Source: Paenibacillaceae bacterium
GTDB lineage: Bacteria > Bacillota > Bacilli > Paenibacillales > NBRC-103111
Direction of reading: 5' to 3'
Assembly (NCBI GenBank): GCA_029256185.1
Contig: JAQSYI010000012.1
Location: 123,114 to 187,113, forward strand
Length of the DNA stretch: 64,000 nt
Numbering within the stretch: the stretch's first letter is position 1; each line of letters starts with the position of its first letter. This document shows, in pieces, positions 50,655 to 59,660 of the stretch. A program made the position numbers and the translations under genes. Below the pieces are notes generated by a model. The model did no database searches, was not told where the DNA came from, and was given only the letters and a program-made list of their open reading frames with translations.

Positions 50655-52387
50655 ACATCTTGGAGCAGGAAGACGGATACCGGATCGAAACCGGCAGTTA
50701 CCGTATAACAGCCCGGTCAGACCGGTTTGAAGCCGGCGTGGGAGACCATATTTTCTTTGAGCTGTCCGTCCGGTCGGAGGTGGCAACGGCAGAGGGGTCC
50801 GATGTGGATGAGGAGCTTCTGCAGCTTGATCATGAACAGACCGGGGAGGGAGTGGTGCTTGTCTGGCGGACCCGCAGCAGCCTGTGGGAGCAGAAGGCGT
50901 ATATGCTGGACTGCCGGGAGGACCGCTTCTTGTACAAGGTTCAGGTGACCGGCTCGGGCAAGCTTCACAAGCTGGCCTATTTCAGCGGGGCGGGCAGAAC
51001 AGTCTGCAAGGGAAGCCGGTATGATGCCTCCCACTATGCGCTGCCTGTTGCCGCAGGCGGGGGAGCGGATGTGCGGGTGCATACGACGGCGCAAAACGGG
51101 GAGCTGACGCTTGGATATATGGCTCCCCCGCAATTTTGCTTCCCGTTTAGGATGGAGGGAGCGCCGCAGTGGCTGGGCTTGGGGCTTGCCGCACGGCCGG
51201 GCGCGTACAACTTTGACAGCTTCGCCTACCGGTTCCATGCCCCTTATTACGGCTTGTTCCGCATGTATCTGGAAACCGATCTGAAAGGGTATACCACTGT
51301 GAACGGCCAATTTGAGACACCGGCCATTCTCGGCGGAAGCGGAGGGGATGAGTGGGAGGTGCTGCGGCATTACAGCCGGTGGCATTATACGGAAGGCGGC
51401 TGCGCTAACCCGCGTGAAGAGGGCAGCGGGCCGGTTGGCGCGAATGAGGATGCCCACCCCCATATGGAGCCGTCTTGGTGGAGCGGCCCCTTCTTCTGCG
51501 GCTGGGGCGAGCAAAACTCCATAGAGCGCGCCAATCCGTTCGTCCATGCCAATGAGCGGGCCTATACCGCCATGTCGGACCGTCTGGATGAGCTGGGGCT
51601 GAAGCCCACGGTGATCATTATCGACGACAAGTGGCAGCGGTATTATGGCGAGTCGCTTCCCGATCCCGGCAAATGGCCCAGCCTGCGGGCTTATACGGAC
51701 CGTGAGCATGCCAAAGGGAGGAGGGTGGTGCTCTGGTTCAAAACCTGGAATACGGAAGGGCTGGACGCGGACGAGTGCGTGACGCTCTGGACCCAGCCCC
51801 TGGGAGCGGACCCCACCAACCCCAAATATCGGGAACGGATGAAACGCACGATCCGGCTGCTGTTATCCGATGAAGAGGGCTGCTGCAATTGCGATGGCTT
51901 CAAAATCGACTTTGCCAACTGCATGCCTCTGGGGCCTGATCTGAGAACATCCGAGCCGGGGGTGTACGGCGTTGAATTATTGAAGCGGATGATGGCGCTG
52001 CTCTATGAAGCCGCCAAAGAAGTCAAGAGCGACGCCCTGATCAATTGCAGCGCCTGCCACCCGTACTTCGCGGAAGTGGCGGATCAGATCCGGCTGCATG
52101 ATTATTATGGCGGCATGCGCCATTCCGTCGATGTTATGACGCATCGTGCAGCGTTGTTTCAAGCGGCCATGCCGGGCATCAGCATGGATACGGACGGGGC
52201 TTCCCATACCCATTACCGCGATACGATGGCTTATATGAGGGCTGCTCCCAAGCTTGGAGTCCCCGACCTGTATAATCTGTCCTCCACTTCTGAAGCGCCG
52301 CTTACCCGGGCGGACTGGGAGGAGATCCGCTTGATCTGGGAGGCGTATTCCCGTTCCCTGCATGCAAAAGGAGGCGAACAAAAGTGA
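50651..52387 (+). CDS. Clan GH-D-like glycoside hydrolase, paralogue B
   Basis: A 578-residue cytosolic protein paralogous to the preceding gene and coupled to it by ATGA. Matching landmarks are FCGWGEQNSIE, VIIIDDKWQRYYG, GRRVVLWFKTWNTEGLDADE (compare LLWTMTYHPEGLD), CDGFKIDFANC with candidate nucleophile Asp420, and QIRLHDYYGG with candidate acid/base Asp484. The differences around these residues suggest a different linkage or sugar. Four Cys cluster in EGCCNCDGF and further on in NCSACHP, which paralogue A lacks, so metal binding is possible. The exact CAZy family cannot be set from sequence inspection. Confidence 0.75.
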   Translation: MNILEQEDGYRIETGSYRITARSDRFEAGVGDHIFFELSVRSEVATAEGSDVDEELLQLDHEQTGEGVVLVWRTRSSLWEQKAYMLDCREDRFLYKVQVTGSGKLHKLAYFSGAGRTVCKGSRYDASHYALPVAAGGGADVRVHTTAQNGELTLGYMAPPQFCFPFRMEGAPQWLGLGLAARPGAYNFDSFAYRFHAPYYGLFRMYLETDLKGYTTVNGQFETPAILGGSGGDEWEVLRHYSRWHYTEGGCANPREEGSGPVGANEDAHPHMEPSWWSGPFFCGWGEQNSIERANPFVHANERAYTAMSDRLDELGLKPTVIIIDDKWQRYYGESLPDPGKWPSLRAYTDREHAKGRRVVLWFKTWNTEGLDADECVTLWTQPLGADPTNPKYRERMKRTIRLLLSDEEGCCNCDGFKIDFANCMPLGPDLRTSEPGVYGVELLKRMMALLYEAAKEVKSDALINCSACHPYFAEVADQIRLHDYYGGMRHSVDVMTHRAALFQAAMPGISMDTDGASHTHYRDTMAYMRAAPKLGVPDLYNLSSTSEAPLTRADWEEIRLIWEAYSRSLHAKGGEQK

Positions 52388-54906
52388 GGCCCGAAATCAG
52401 CAGAATATCCCCTTTTTCCATCAATGAAACGGTTCAGCTGTTCGGGGAAATCCCGGAATGGCCGGAAGTATATATGTGGCAGCCGGAGCAGTCTGTAGAG
52501 ATGGCCCCCGAAGCGGCGCTGCTGTCTGCCGATGGCTGGCCGGAGGCGGAACTGCCTCTCACTCCTCCGGCAGGCTCAGTCAGGCCGGTCATAACGGGCT
52601 CCACCCATCAGGTGCTGTACGCCCGCTCTCCCATGTCCGGAGTGACCGTGCTGTGGCTGCAAAATTCACGCACCGGGCAGTTCTCCAGCCCTTGCCTGGC
52701 GAATCTTCCGGAAATCTGGAGCAGCTCCGGGACCCTCGCAGTACCGGGCGAACGGCTATCTCTGTTCGGACAGCATTTCTGGGTGGATACCAATACAGTG
52801 GATAAGGAAATCAATAGCCGCTGCCAGCATACCGATTTGCAGCATTTCCCGCCCCGGGCGGCTATCCGCAACCAATCCGGCGGGGAAGTGCGGGAGCTTA
52901 TCTGGGGATTGGCCAACGATCAGGATATGCCTAGCCAGACCCGCCATAAAGCGGATTTGCTAATTCCGGCGGGAACTCCTTCCGGCCAATATGAATTACG
53001 GTTTCACAATGGCACCGGAGGAGCATGGGGCTGGTCCGGGCCGGTCAGTATTGGGATCACGGAGCGGAGGGATCTGATCGGAACCCGGCTGATGGCATGG
53101 ACCCATGCGGGTCTGCATGCGCCCGACAGCTGCACTTATGACTTTATCTCGGAAGTGATCGAGGCCCCGGCCGACGGGGATTTATCCGATTCGGGAGGGC
53201 GGATTCAAGCGGCAATCGACCGGGTTCATGAGCAGGGCGGAGGTGTGGTGCTGCTGAAGGCAGGCAGCTATGGCATCACCCGCACCATTGGCGTGAAGCC
53301 GGGGGTAATCCTGCGGGGAGAGGGGAACGGCAGCACCACGCTGACGGTCACTTATGGCCGCCGCCTTGCCGTTGCCTGGCCGCCGATCCGGCCCGCCAGA
53401 CGCAAGGGAGGCGCCGGACACTGGGCCGCCGGCTTTGAACCGTTGTTCCGCGATGAAGCCCAAAGCACGCCCCTTGTCTGGATGCAGTCCGAATCCGGAC
53501 TGGAGGATATCCGCGTGCTCAGTGGACCAGGTACGGGCTGTCTCGTCCTTGTCGCTGCTGCGGCCCATACGGCAGATCAGGGCGGACCGGCCGATGACGC
53601 CGCTGCAGACTGGTGCAGCCGTGTGTTTCTTAACCGGGTCGAGGGCGTCTACCAGGGGCAGCCTGTACTGCAGGAGGAGGGGCGCTGGTATCCCCAATAT
53701 CACGGGGTCGTAGTCTTCTCCAAGACACGGGAATTCACCATGTGGCGCTGCCGCATCGTAGCGCCGTTGGCCTTGAATATGCTGTGCTGCCGGCATGAGC
53801 AAGCCCGGATTTTGGATAATTATTTTGAGGTAAATCCCAAGCAGGGCACGATCAACACCTTCATCGGCAGTGCATTTCATTCCATGATTGCGGAGAATAC
53901 GTTCGTTCACGGGAAGCGCTCGCTTATGTCGCAGATGGGCTTCTCTAACAATTGGGTATTCCAGAACCGCAGCATCGGGGTAGGCCGGGGGACGAACGGC
54001 CAGGAAGAATACATGTCGGAATTCGGTGACTCCAGCTGGTACGGCCGGGCGGAGCGGATTGAGCCGGATTGCGTGCTCATTCCCGAGCTGACGGATCAGT
54101 ACCCGCTTATTTTTCAGGGAACAGTGGGGACCAATCTGGATGAACTGGAGCATTATTTGTTTGCAGCCAAGGGCCGGGGCTTAGGGCAGTACCGGAAAAT
54201 TACGGCTGTTCACAACGGCAGGGTTCAACTGGCCAAGCCCTGGACGGTTCTTCCCGATGCGGACACGGAATTCACGCTGATCAATGCCACAGTTCATAAT
54301 CTGTGGATCAACAATAATGCCGAGAACGGGGGAGGCTTAAGCCAGTTCATATTCGGAGCGGGCTTCGACAATATTGTGGCGGGACACGAAATGCTGAATA
54401 ACGGGGGGATTTCCCTCTGGTCCTTCCCTTATACCCGCAATTCCCAAGGGAAATTGGATAAATATGGAATTGTAGCCTTCAATCAGATTGTAAACAATAC
54501 CTGCCGCTTTTCCTCCAACCAGAATGCGGCTATCATCTTGTGGTCCAAAAGCGGCAACCGCGACGATTACTCCGGAGAGCCTTCCGCCATCCTGGGCAAT
54601 GTGATCCGGGGCAACGTCATAGCAGGCACGAATGAGGGGGCGCTGCTCAAAAACCAGACCTTCCGCTACTGGATGCTGAACAAGCAGCTCTGGCTCAATT
54701 TCAATCCGGACAAAGTGTGCGGCATCGAAATCAACGGGGACTGCAATCTGGTGGAGCAAAATCTCCTGCTGGGCATTCCCAACGGCGTGTACGTCCGCGG
54801 CACCGGCTCGGGAAACGCCGTTCTGCATAACCGGACGGAAGGCAGAGAGTGCCGTGAGCTGATCGATGAAACGGGCCGCTCCTTGTTTGTCCAGTTCGGT
54901 TCCTGA
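52384..54906 (+). CDS. Pectate-lyase-superfamily right-handed beta-helix protein, no signal peptide
   Basis: An 840-residue protein starting at GTG 52384, which overlaps the previous stop. The first 245 residues are two beta-rich modules (QLFGEIPEWPEVYMWQPEQ and LRFHNGTGGAWGWSGPV segments). From about residue 265 comes the Pectate_lyase_3 entry pattern GGRIQAAIDRVHEQGGGVVL then LKAGSYGITRTIGVKPGVIL. Asn-rich helix coils follow (IVNNTCRFSSNQNAAIILWS, VIRGNVIAGTNEGALL). No leader is visible, so it is predicted to work inside the cell on imported oligosaccharide. Lyase or hydrolase activity is not established. Confidence 0.75.
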   Translation: MRPEISRISPFSINETVQLFGEIPEWPEVYMWQPEQSVEMAPEAALLSADGWPEAELPLTPPAGSVRPVITGSTHQVLYARSPMSGVTVLWLQNSRTGQFSSPCLANLPEIWSSSGTLAVPGERLSLFGQHFWVDTNTVDKEINSRCQHTDLQHFPPRAAIRNQSGGEVRELIWGLANDQDMPSQTRHKADLLIPAGTPSGQYELRFHNGTGGAWGWSGPVSIGITERRDLIGTRLMAWTHAGLHAPDSCTYDFISEVIEAPADGDLSDSGGRIQAAIDRVHEQGGGVVLLKAGSYGITRTIGVKPGVILRGEGNGSTTLTVTYGRRLAVAWPPIRPARRKGGAGHWAAGFEPLFRDEAQSTPLVWMQSESGLEDIRVLSGPGTGCLVLVAAAAHTADQGGPADDAAADWCSRVFLNRVEGVYQGQPVLQEEGRWYPQYHGVVVFSKTREFTMWRCRIVAPLALNMLCCRHEQARILDNYFEVNPKQGTINTFIGSAFHSMIAENTFVHGKRSLMSQMGFSNNWVFQNRSIGVGRGTNGQEEYMSEFGDSSWYGRAERIEPDCVLIPELTDQYPLIFQGTVGTNLDELEHYLFAAKGRGLGQYRKITAVHNGRVQLAKPWTVLPDADTEFTLINATVHNLWINNNAENGGGLSQFIFGAGFDNIVAGHEMLNNGGISLWSFPYTRNSQGKLDKYGIVAFNQIVNNTCRFSSNQNAAIILWSKSGNRDDYSGEPSAILGNVIRGNVIAGTNEGALLKNQTFRYWMLNKQLWLNFNPDKVCGIEINGDCNLVEQNLLLGIPNGVYVRGTGSGNAVLHNRTEGRECRELIDETGRSLFVQFGS

Positions 54907-54933
54907 TTCACCATTCTTGGGAGGAGAGATCAT

Positions 54934-57900
54934 ATGAGATTGATCTATCGTGTGGGGATGTTCGTACTGGCGCTGGTTCTGCTTCTGCCGGTTTTCACGG
55001 TCCCGGCAAGGGCAGCAGAAGAGATTCTTGTCATCGATTACGGCGATCCGGGTTATGCGGAAACCGGCACCTGGTATGCCAGCAGCCTGCAGGGCTATAA
55101 CGGCAGCGGCTCGCGCTATGCGCAGACGGCCGGCTCCCGGGCTACCTGGACAGCTATGCCCGCAGCGGGTGTATACCGGGTGTCGGCGTATAACATTGTC
55201 CATCCCTATAATACGGCCGCCGTGTCGTATTCCGTGTATCATTCGCTGGGCACAGACACGGTGTCTATCCCGGGCCAAACCGGAGGAAGCGGCTGGGCGG
55301 ATCTGGGCCTGTACTATTACAATGGCAGCGGCCCGGGTATTGTTGCCTTGACCACAGGCCCATCCGGGGCGACGCGGGCGGATGCCGTCTCGTTCGAGCG
55401 ACTGGCGATCTCTCCAGCCGCTGCGCTAATAGAGCCGGCGGGTGAAACCGGGGTGTCTGCCTATACGTCCGTCCGGCTCTTGTTTAATAAGCCGATGGAC
55501 GCTGTCACGATAGATGAAGCCTCCGTATTGTTGACAGACGATGCGACGAGTCTGACGGTGCAAGCCAGCCTGACTCTGGAGGGCCATAACCAGGTTATTC
55601 TCATACCGGAAGAGCGGTTGGCGTTCGACCGGAGCTACACCGTTTCTCTGGCAGGCACCATTCTCGATATGGAGGCCCTGCCATTAACCGGGCAGACCTC
55701 CTGGAGCTTCACCACCGTTGCCGCCAGCAATCCGGTCAAATCGTATTATGTCTCTCCAACCGGCAGTGATGCCAATCCGGGCACGGAGGCACAGCCCTTT
55801 GCCACAGTGACGCGAGCCCGCGACGTTATCCGCCAGTTCAACGGCAATATGGACGGCGACACGACAGTGTACATCCGGGAGGGGACCTATACGCCGGAGG
55901 AGACGCTGGCCTTCGGAGCGGAGGATTCCGGCAGCAACGGCTTCGACGTGGTCTACCGGAACTATCCCGGAGAGCATCCCGTGATCAGCGGCGGAGCGCC
56001 TGTTACCGGCTGGACGGAGGAGGACGGGCTGTGGAGGGCCGACTGGGCCGGGCCGGCCTTCCGCCAGCTGTACGTCAACGGCCAGCGGGCCGTCCGGGCG
56101 CAGACAGGCATCTTCCGCCACGGCACAGGCTGGTCAGACTCCGGCGACGGAATTCTTGTCCAGGCAAGCACGGTGGGGGAACTGGGCTCATGGGCCAACC
56201 CCGGAGATATGGAGGTGCATTGGCCCCGTGGCTGGCGGGATACCCGGCTGCCGGTGGACAGCGTCATCAGCGTCACCTCTGGAACCTACGAAATCCGCTT
56301 CGAGCAGCCTTATCTGGACTGGGCGCTGACCTCCGGCGCGCAGGACTTCAAGCCTGATCCGGCTTACGGCTTTTATCTGGAGAATGCCTTGGAGCTGTTG
56401 GACAGTCCGGGGGAATGGTATCTGGACCGCTCCGCAGAGACGGTCTATTATATGCCGCGGTCCGGCGAGCAGCTGTCGACGGCAGAGGTGACCGCTCCTG
56501 TATTGGATACACTGCTTGCCGTCAAGGGAACATTGGAGGCGCCGGTCCGTCATCTCCGCTTCGAAGGACTGGCCTTTGCCCACGGCACTTGGCTCCGTCC
56601 CAGCGGGCAGGGGAGTACAACCTTGCAGGCGGATGTGATTGCCGACGGCCTTAACCAGGCCGGCAGCCGCCATCAGGGCGTAATCATCCCCGGCCAGCTG
56701 CAGATCGAAGCGGCGGAGCACATTGCGCTGACAGGCTCGGTGGTCGAGCATATGGGTGCCGCGGGCATCTCTGTGCGGGGGGCAGCGGGGATCGAGCTGT
56801 CCGGCAATATATTCCGGGATATTTCGGCCGCAGCCGTAATTGCCGGGACCATGGCCGATGCGTATCCCCTGGATGCCCGCCAGGTCGTCCGTGACAGCCG
56901 CATCGTGAACAATGTCATCTATGACACTGCCAAGGAATATTGGGGCAGCGCAGGCATTACCGCCTTTTATGTCAACGGACTGACCATTGCCCATAATGAG
57001 CTGTGGGGGCTGCCTTACAGCGGCATATCGGCAGGATGGGGCTGGTCGGTGCAGCCTAATTCGACGACAGCGGGGAACAATGTGATCGAAGCCAATCACG
57101 TCCGGCATTATGGGGAGCTTCTCTATGATCTGGGCGGAATATATACGCTGGGCCAGCAGCCGGGGACGGTCATCCGCCGCAACCTGGTGCATGATTCGCC
57201 TAACGAAGCAGGGATTTATCTGGATGCAGGCTCCTCTTACATTGATGTGGGGGAAAACATCACATACAACGTGCATATAGACCTGCACAACAGCGGTCTC
57301 AATCAAGGCAATTCATCGTCCAATAATTACTGGGGAGTGGCCCCGGGAGATAATGATGCCGACTATTCGCCGGTTTTCTCAGGTGTGCCTCCCGCTCCCA
57401 ATACCAAGCCATTGGACGCCGGCTTCCCCGTTGGTCTGGCCGGCGCAGCCGGTCTGGAGCAGGAGTATGCCGCTCTACTGGCGGGATTGACCCCGGGCGC
57501 GATGGCAAGGCCCGCAGCCGATTCCTCCGATTCAGCCGTTATCGTGCTGGACAATAGCAATCCCGGTTATTTAGAGACCGGCGATTGGGGCCGAAGCAGC
57601 ATTCAAGGATTGGACAGCAAACCGACACGTTACGGCTACTCCATCGGCGCATCGGCCGAATGGGAGCTGGACGTGGCTCCGGGTCTTTACCGGCTGCTTT
57701 ATTTCAAGCCTGTTCATGCCAACGGTGATCCCTCAGCCCAGCTCGAAATCACCCACTCGCTGGGAACGAGCACCACGGGCATCGATTTGTCGGCCGGTTC
57801 CTCCGGTCTCGCCTGGATCGGCAATTACCAATTGGGCAGCGGCTCCGCCGAAAAAGTCCGGATCACCCGCATGACCAATCCAACCGGCAACGGCTACGGC

Positions 57901-57945
57901 TTTATCCGGACGGATAGTTTGGTATTGGAACGAATCGGGGACTGA
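54934..57945 (+). CDS. Secreted multidomain beta-helix glycosidase, GH141-like
   Basis: A 1003-residue exported protein. Order: signal peptide 1-27 (ends PARA); a beta module 28-165 (IDYGDPGYAETGTWYASSLQ) of the golvesin/xanthan-lyase-CBD-like type; a bacterial Ig-like (Big_5) domain about 167-267 (NKPMDAVTIDEASV, LTGQTSWSFTT); a beta-helix from residue 269 (YYVSPTGSDANPGTEAQPFA, VYIREGTYTPEETLAFGAED, YLDRSAETVYYMPRSGE); and a C-terminal copy of the first module (LDNSNPGYLETGDWGRSSIQ). The beta-helix entry matches GH141-like proteins, a family with fucosidase and xylanase members. AGGAGAG precedes ATG 54934. Confidence 0.78.
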   Translation: MRLIYRVGMFVLALVLLLPVFTVPARAAEEILVIDYGDPGYAETGTWYASSLQGYNGSGSRYAQTAGSRATWTAMPAAGVYRVSAYNIVHPYNTAAVSYSVYHSLGTDTVSIPGQTGGSGWADLGLYYYNGSGPGIVALTTGPSGATRADAVSFERLAISPAAALIEPAGETGVSAYTSVRLLFNKPMDAVTIDEASVLLTDDATSLTVQASLTLEGHNQVILIPEERLAFDRSYTVSLAGTILDMEALPLTGQTSWSFTTVAASNPVKSYYVSPTGSDANPGTEAQPFATVTRARDVIRQFNGNMDGDTTVYIREGTYTPEETLAFGAEDSGSNGFDVVYRNYPGEHPVISGGAPVTGWTEEDGLWRADWAGPAFRQLYVNGQRAVRAQTGIFRHGTGWSDSGDGILVQASTVGELGSWANPGDMEVHWPRGWRDTRLPVDSVISVTSGTYEIRFEQPYLDWALTSGAQDFKPDPAYGFYLENALELLDSPGEWYLDRSAETVYYMPRSGEQLSTAEVTAPVLDTLLAVKGTLEAPVRHLRFEGLAFAHGTWLRPSGQGSTTLQADVIADGLNQAGSRHQGVIIPGQLQIEAAEHIALTGSVVEHMGAAGISVRGAAGIELSGNIFRDISAAAVIAGTMADAYPLDARQVVRDSRIVNNVIYDTAKEYWGSAGITAFYVNGLTIAHNELWGLPYSGISAGWGWSVQPNSTTAGNNVIEANHVRHYGELLYDLGGIYTLGQQPGTVIRRNLVHDSPNEAGIYLDAGSSYIDVGENITYNVHIDLHNSGLNQGNSSSNNYWGVAPGDNDADYSPVFSGVPPAPNTKPLDAGFPVGLAGAAGLEQEYAALLAGLTPGAMARPAADSSDSAVIVLDNSNPGYLETGDWGRSSIQGLDSKPTRYGYSIGASAEWELDVAPGLYRLLYFKPVHANGDPSAQLEITHSLGTSTTGIDLSAGSSGLAWIGNYQLGSGSAEKVRITRMTNPTGNGYGFIRTDSLVLERIGD

Positions 57946-57965
57946 TGAAGAGGAGAACGGATGAA

Positions 57966-58985
57966 ATGAAGAGCATAATGTGGGATCATTCCTTGTTTCA
58001 GGGGGCGGTGTCGCTGGAGCAGGTGGCTGGCGGCATCAAGCCGTGGCGCATACCCTACAGGGAGTACGCTTTGTTTCCGCCGGACGGCATGGGTCATACG
58101 GCCCATATGGCTGCAGGGGTGCGCATCCGCTTTGCAAGCGGCACAACGAATGTGACCCTCGAGCTGGCCCCGGTGGAAGCGGTAGTGCGGCTTGATCTTG
58201 TATGCGGGAACGAAGAACCTGTTACCAGGCAGTTGGAGCCGGGTGAAACCATTGTTACCTTCCGGGGGCTGGAGAAGGGGGAGAAGGTCATTGAGGTTTA
58301 CTTGCCGCAGAATGCTCCCGTAATCGTAAAAGCGCTGTACATCGATGAGGGTGCCTCCTGGCATATTGCGGAAGACTGCCGCGCCAAGTGGATCACATAT
58401 GGCAGCTCGATTACGCAATGCAACGGCGCATTCAGTCCTGCCCGAACCTGGCCGGCCCTCGTCGCTCGCCGATTCGGCTTGCATCTGACCTGTCTTGGTT
58501 ATGGCGGCAACTGTCATCTGGAGCCGATGGTGGCCAGGATGATCCGGGATTTGCAGGCGGATGTCATCTCCCTGTGCCCCGGCATCAACATCTATGGAGG
58601 AGGCGGCAGCCTGACCAAGCGAACCTTTCAGGCTGCCGTGATCGGGTTTGTGCAGATTATTCGCGACAAACATCCCGAGACGCCAATCGTGCTCATGTCT
58701 CCGATTTGGGCTCCGCGATGTGAAGAAACCAAGAATGCGGTTGGCTTCACCCTGCAGGAGATGCGGGCCGAGATCGGGGAAGCGGCTGCAATCATGACCG
58801 CTCTCGGCGACAGCCATTTGCATTATGTCAACGGACTGGCCATATTCGGTGCAAGCTTGGCCGGGCATCTGCCGGATCAGCTTCATCCCAACGGACAGGG
58901 CTACACGCTGTTGGGCCAGAATTTCGGGGACACCGTTATGGAACAGCTCGTTATGCAATATGGGTTGACAAGAAAGTGGAATTAA
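57966..58985 (+). CDS. SGNH/GDSL-type esterase
   Basis: A 339-residue enzyme with no signal peptide. An N-terminal beta-sandwich (1-135) precedes the SGNH fold. Block I is ITYGSSITQCNG with Ser148 as nucleophile, block III is LGYGGNC with Asn182 in the oxyanion hole, and block V is LPDQLHPNG with Asp304 and His307. This two-domain form occurs in carbohydrate acetylesterases, so it probably removes acyl groups from imported oligosaccharide. ATG 57966 has AGAGGAG 9 bp upstream; ATG 57945 overlaps the previous stop (TGATG) and is the alternative. Confidence 0.87.
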   Translation: MKSIMWDHSLFQGAVSLEQVAGGIKPWRIPYREYALFPPDGMGHTAHMAAGVRIRFASGTTNVTLELAPVEAVVRLDLVCGNEEPVTRQLEPGETIVTFRGLEKGEKVIEVYLPQNAPVIVKALYIDEGASWHIAEDCRAKWITYGSSITQCNGAFSPARTWPALVARRFGLHLTCLGYGGNCHLEPMVARMIRDLQADVISLCPGINIYGGGGSLTKRTFQAAVIGFVQIIRDKHPETPIVLMSPIWAPRCEETKNAVGFTLQEMRAEIGEAAAIMTALGDSHLHYVNGLAIFGASLAGHLPDQLHPNGQGYTLLGQNFGDTVMEQLVMQYGLTRKWN

Positions 58986-58996
58986 CGGCTCTCGCT

Positions 58997-59032
58997 AACC
59001 CCCCGCTGCAATCTGCAGCCGGGGGTTTTCCA
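58997..59032 (+). terminator. Terminator of the sugar locus
   Basis: AACCCCC-CGCTGC pairs with GCAGC-CGGGGGTT around AATCT, followed by TTCC. It marks the end of the 45.5-59.0 kb unit. Confidence 0.88.
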
Positions 59033-59233
59033 TATAACCGCGCACACATTCCCCTCCAATTTTTTAGCACACCAGCCAAAAAAAATCAATCTATCCCCTA
59101 TATTTACTTTCCAATTCCATCATCCGGGGTATAAGCTGTATACAGAGGAGAATTCTCAGTTTAGGGTGAGCTTTTGGAACAAAAAGCGATTTCCTTGCGT
59201 AATAAAGTGAAATGACAGAGGGCTGGTGCTAAT

Positions 59234-59629
59234 ATGGATTTTGTCGATTCGGGATTTGCAGGCGGGATGAGTTGGTTTTTTATCCTTTTTAATGGAATGT
59301 TCTTTCTGGTTTTTCCTTTTACTATAGGACTTATGATCTTTCTTGTGATTCGGAGATCCAGAACCTTTTCCCGAAACAAGGCGCAGCCGGTGCTGAGCGT
59401 GGAAGCCAAAGTTGTGTCCAAGCGGAGTGATATAGCCAGGCGGGCGCGCAGCCACGTCAATGACTTTCACTATACCGGAACAACTTATTATGCCGCCTTC
59501 GAAGTGGAAAGCGGGGACCGGATGGAACTGGAGCTGCCGGGGGACGAATACGGCTTGCTGGTGGAAGGGGATTTCGGCAAGTTGACATTTCAGGGCACCT
59601 GGTTCAAGAGCTTTGACCGGAGCAGATAA
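59234..59629 (+). CDS. DUF2500 family protein
   Basis: A 131-residue protein with one N-terminal membrane helix (SWFFILFNGMFFLVFPF then IGLMIFLVI) and a soluble domain. The patterns SVEAKVVSKRSDI, TTYYAAFEVESGDRMELELP and YGLLVEGDFGKLTFQGTWF are those of DUF2500. Function unknown. A TTTCCA/TATAAG promoter-like pair lies near 59108-59138. Confidence 0.88.
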   Translation: MDFVDSGFAGGMSWFFILFNGMFFLVFPFTIGLMIFLVIRRSRTFSRNKAQPVLSVEAKVVSKRSDIARRARSHVNDFHYTGTTYYAAFEVESGDRMELELPGDEYGLLVEGDFGKLTFQGTWFKSFDRSR

Positions 59630-59660
59630 TCGGGTGTAAGGTGAGAGTGGGGGGATCAGC

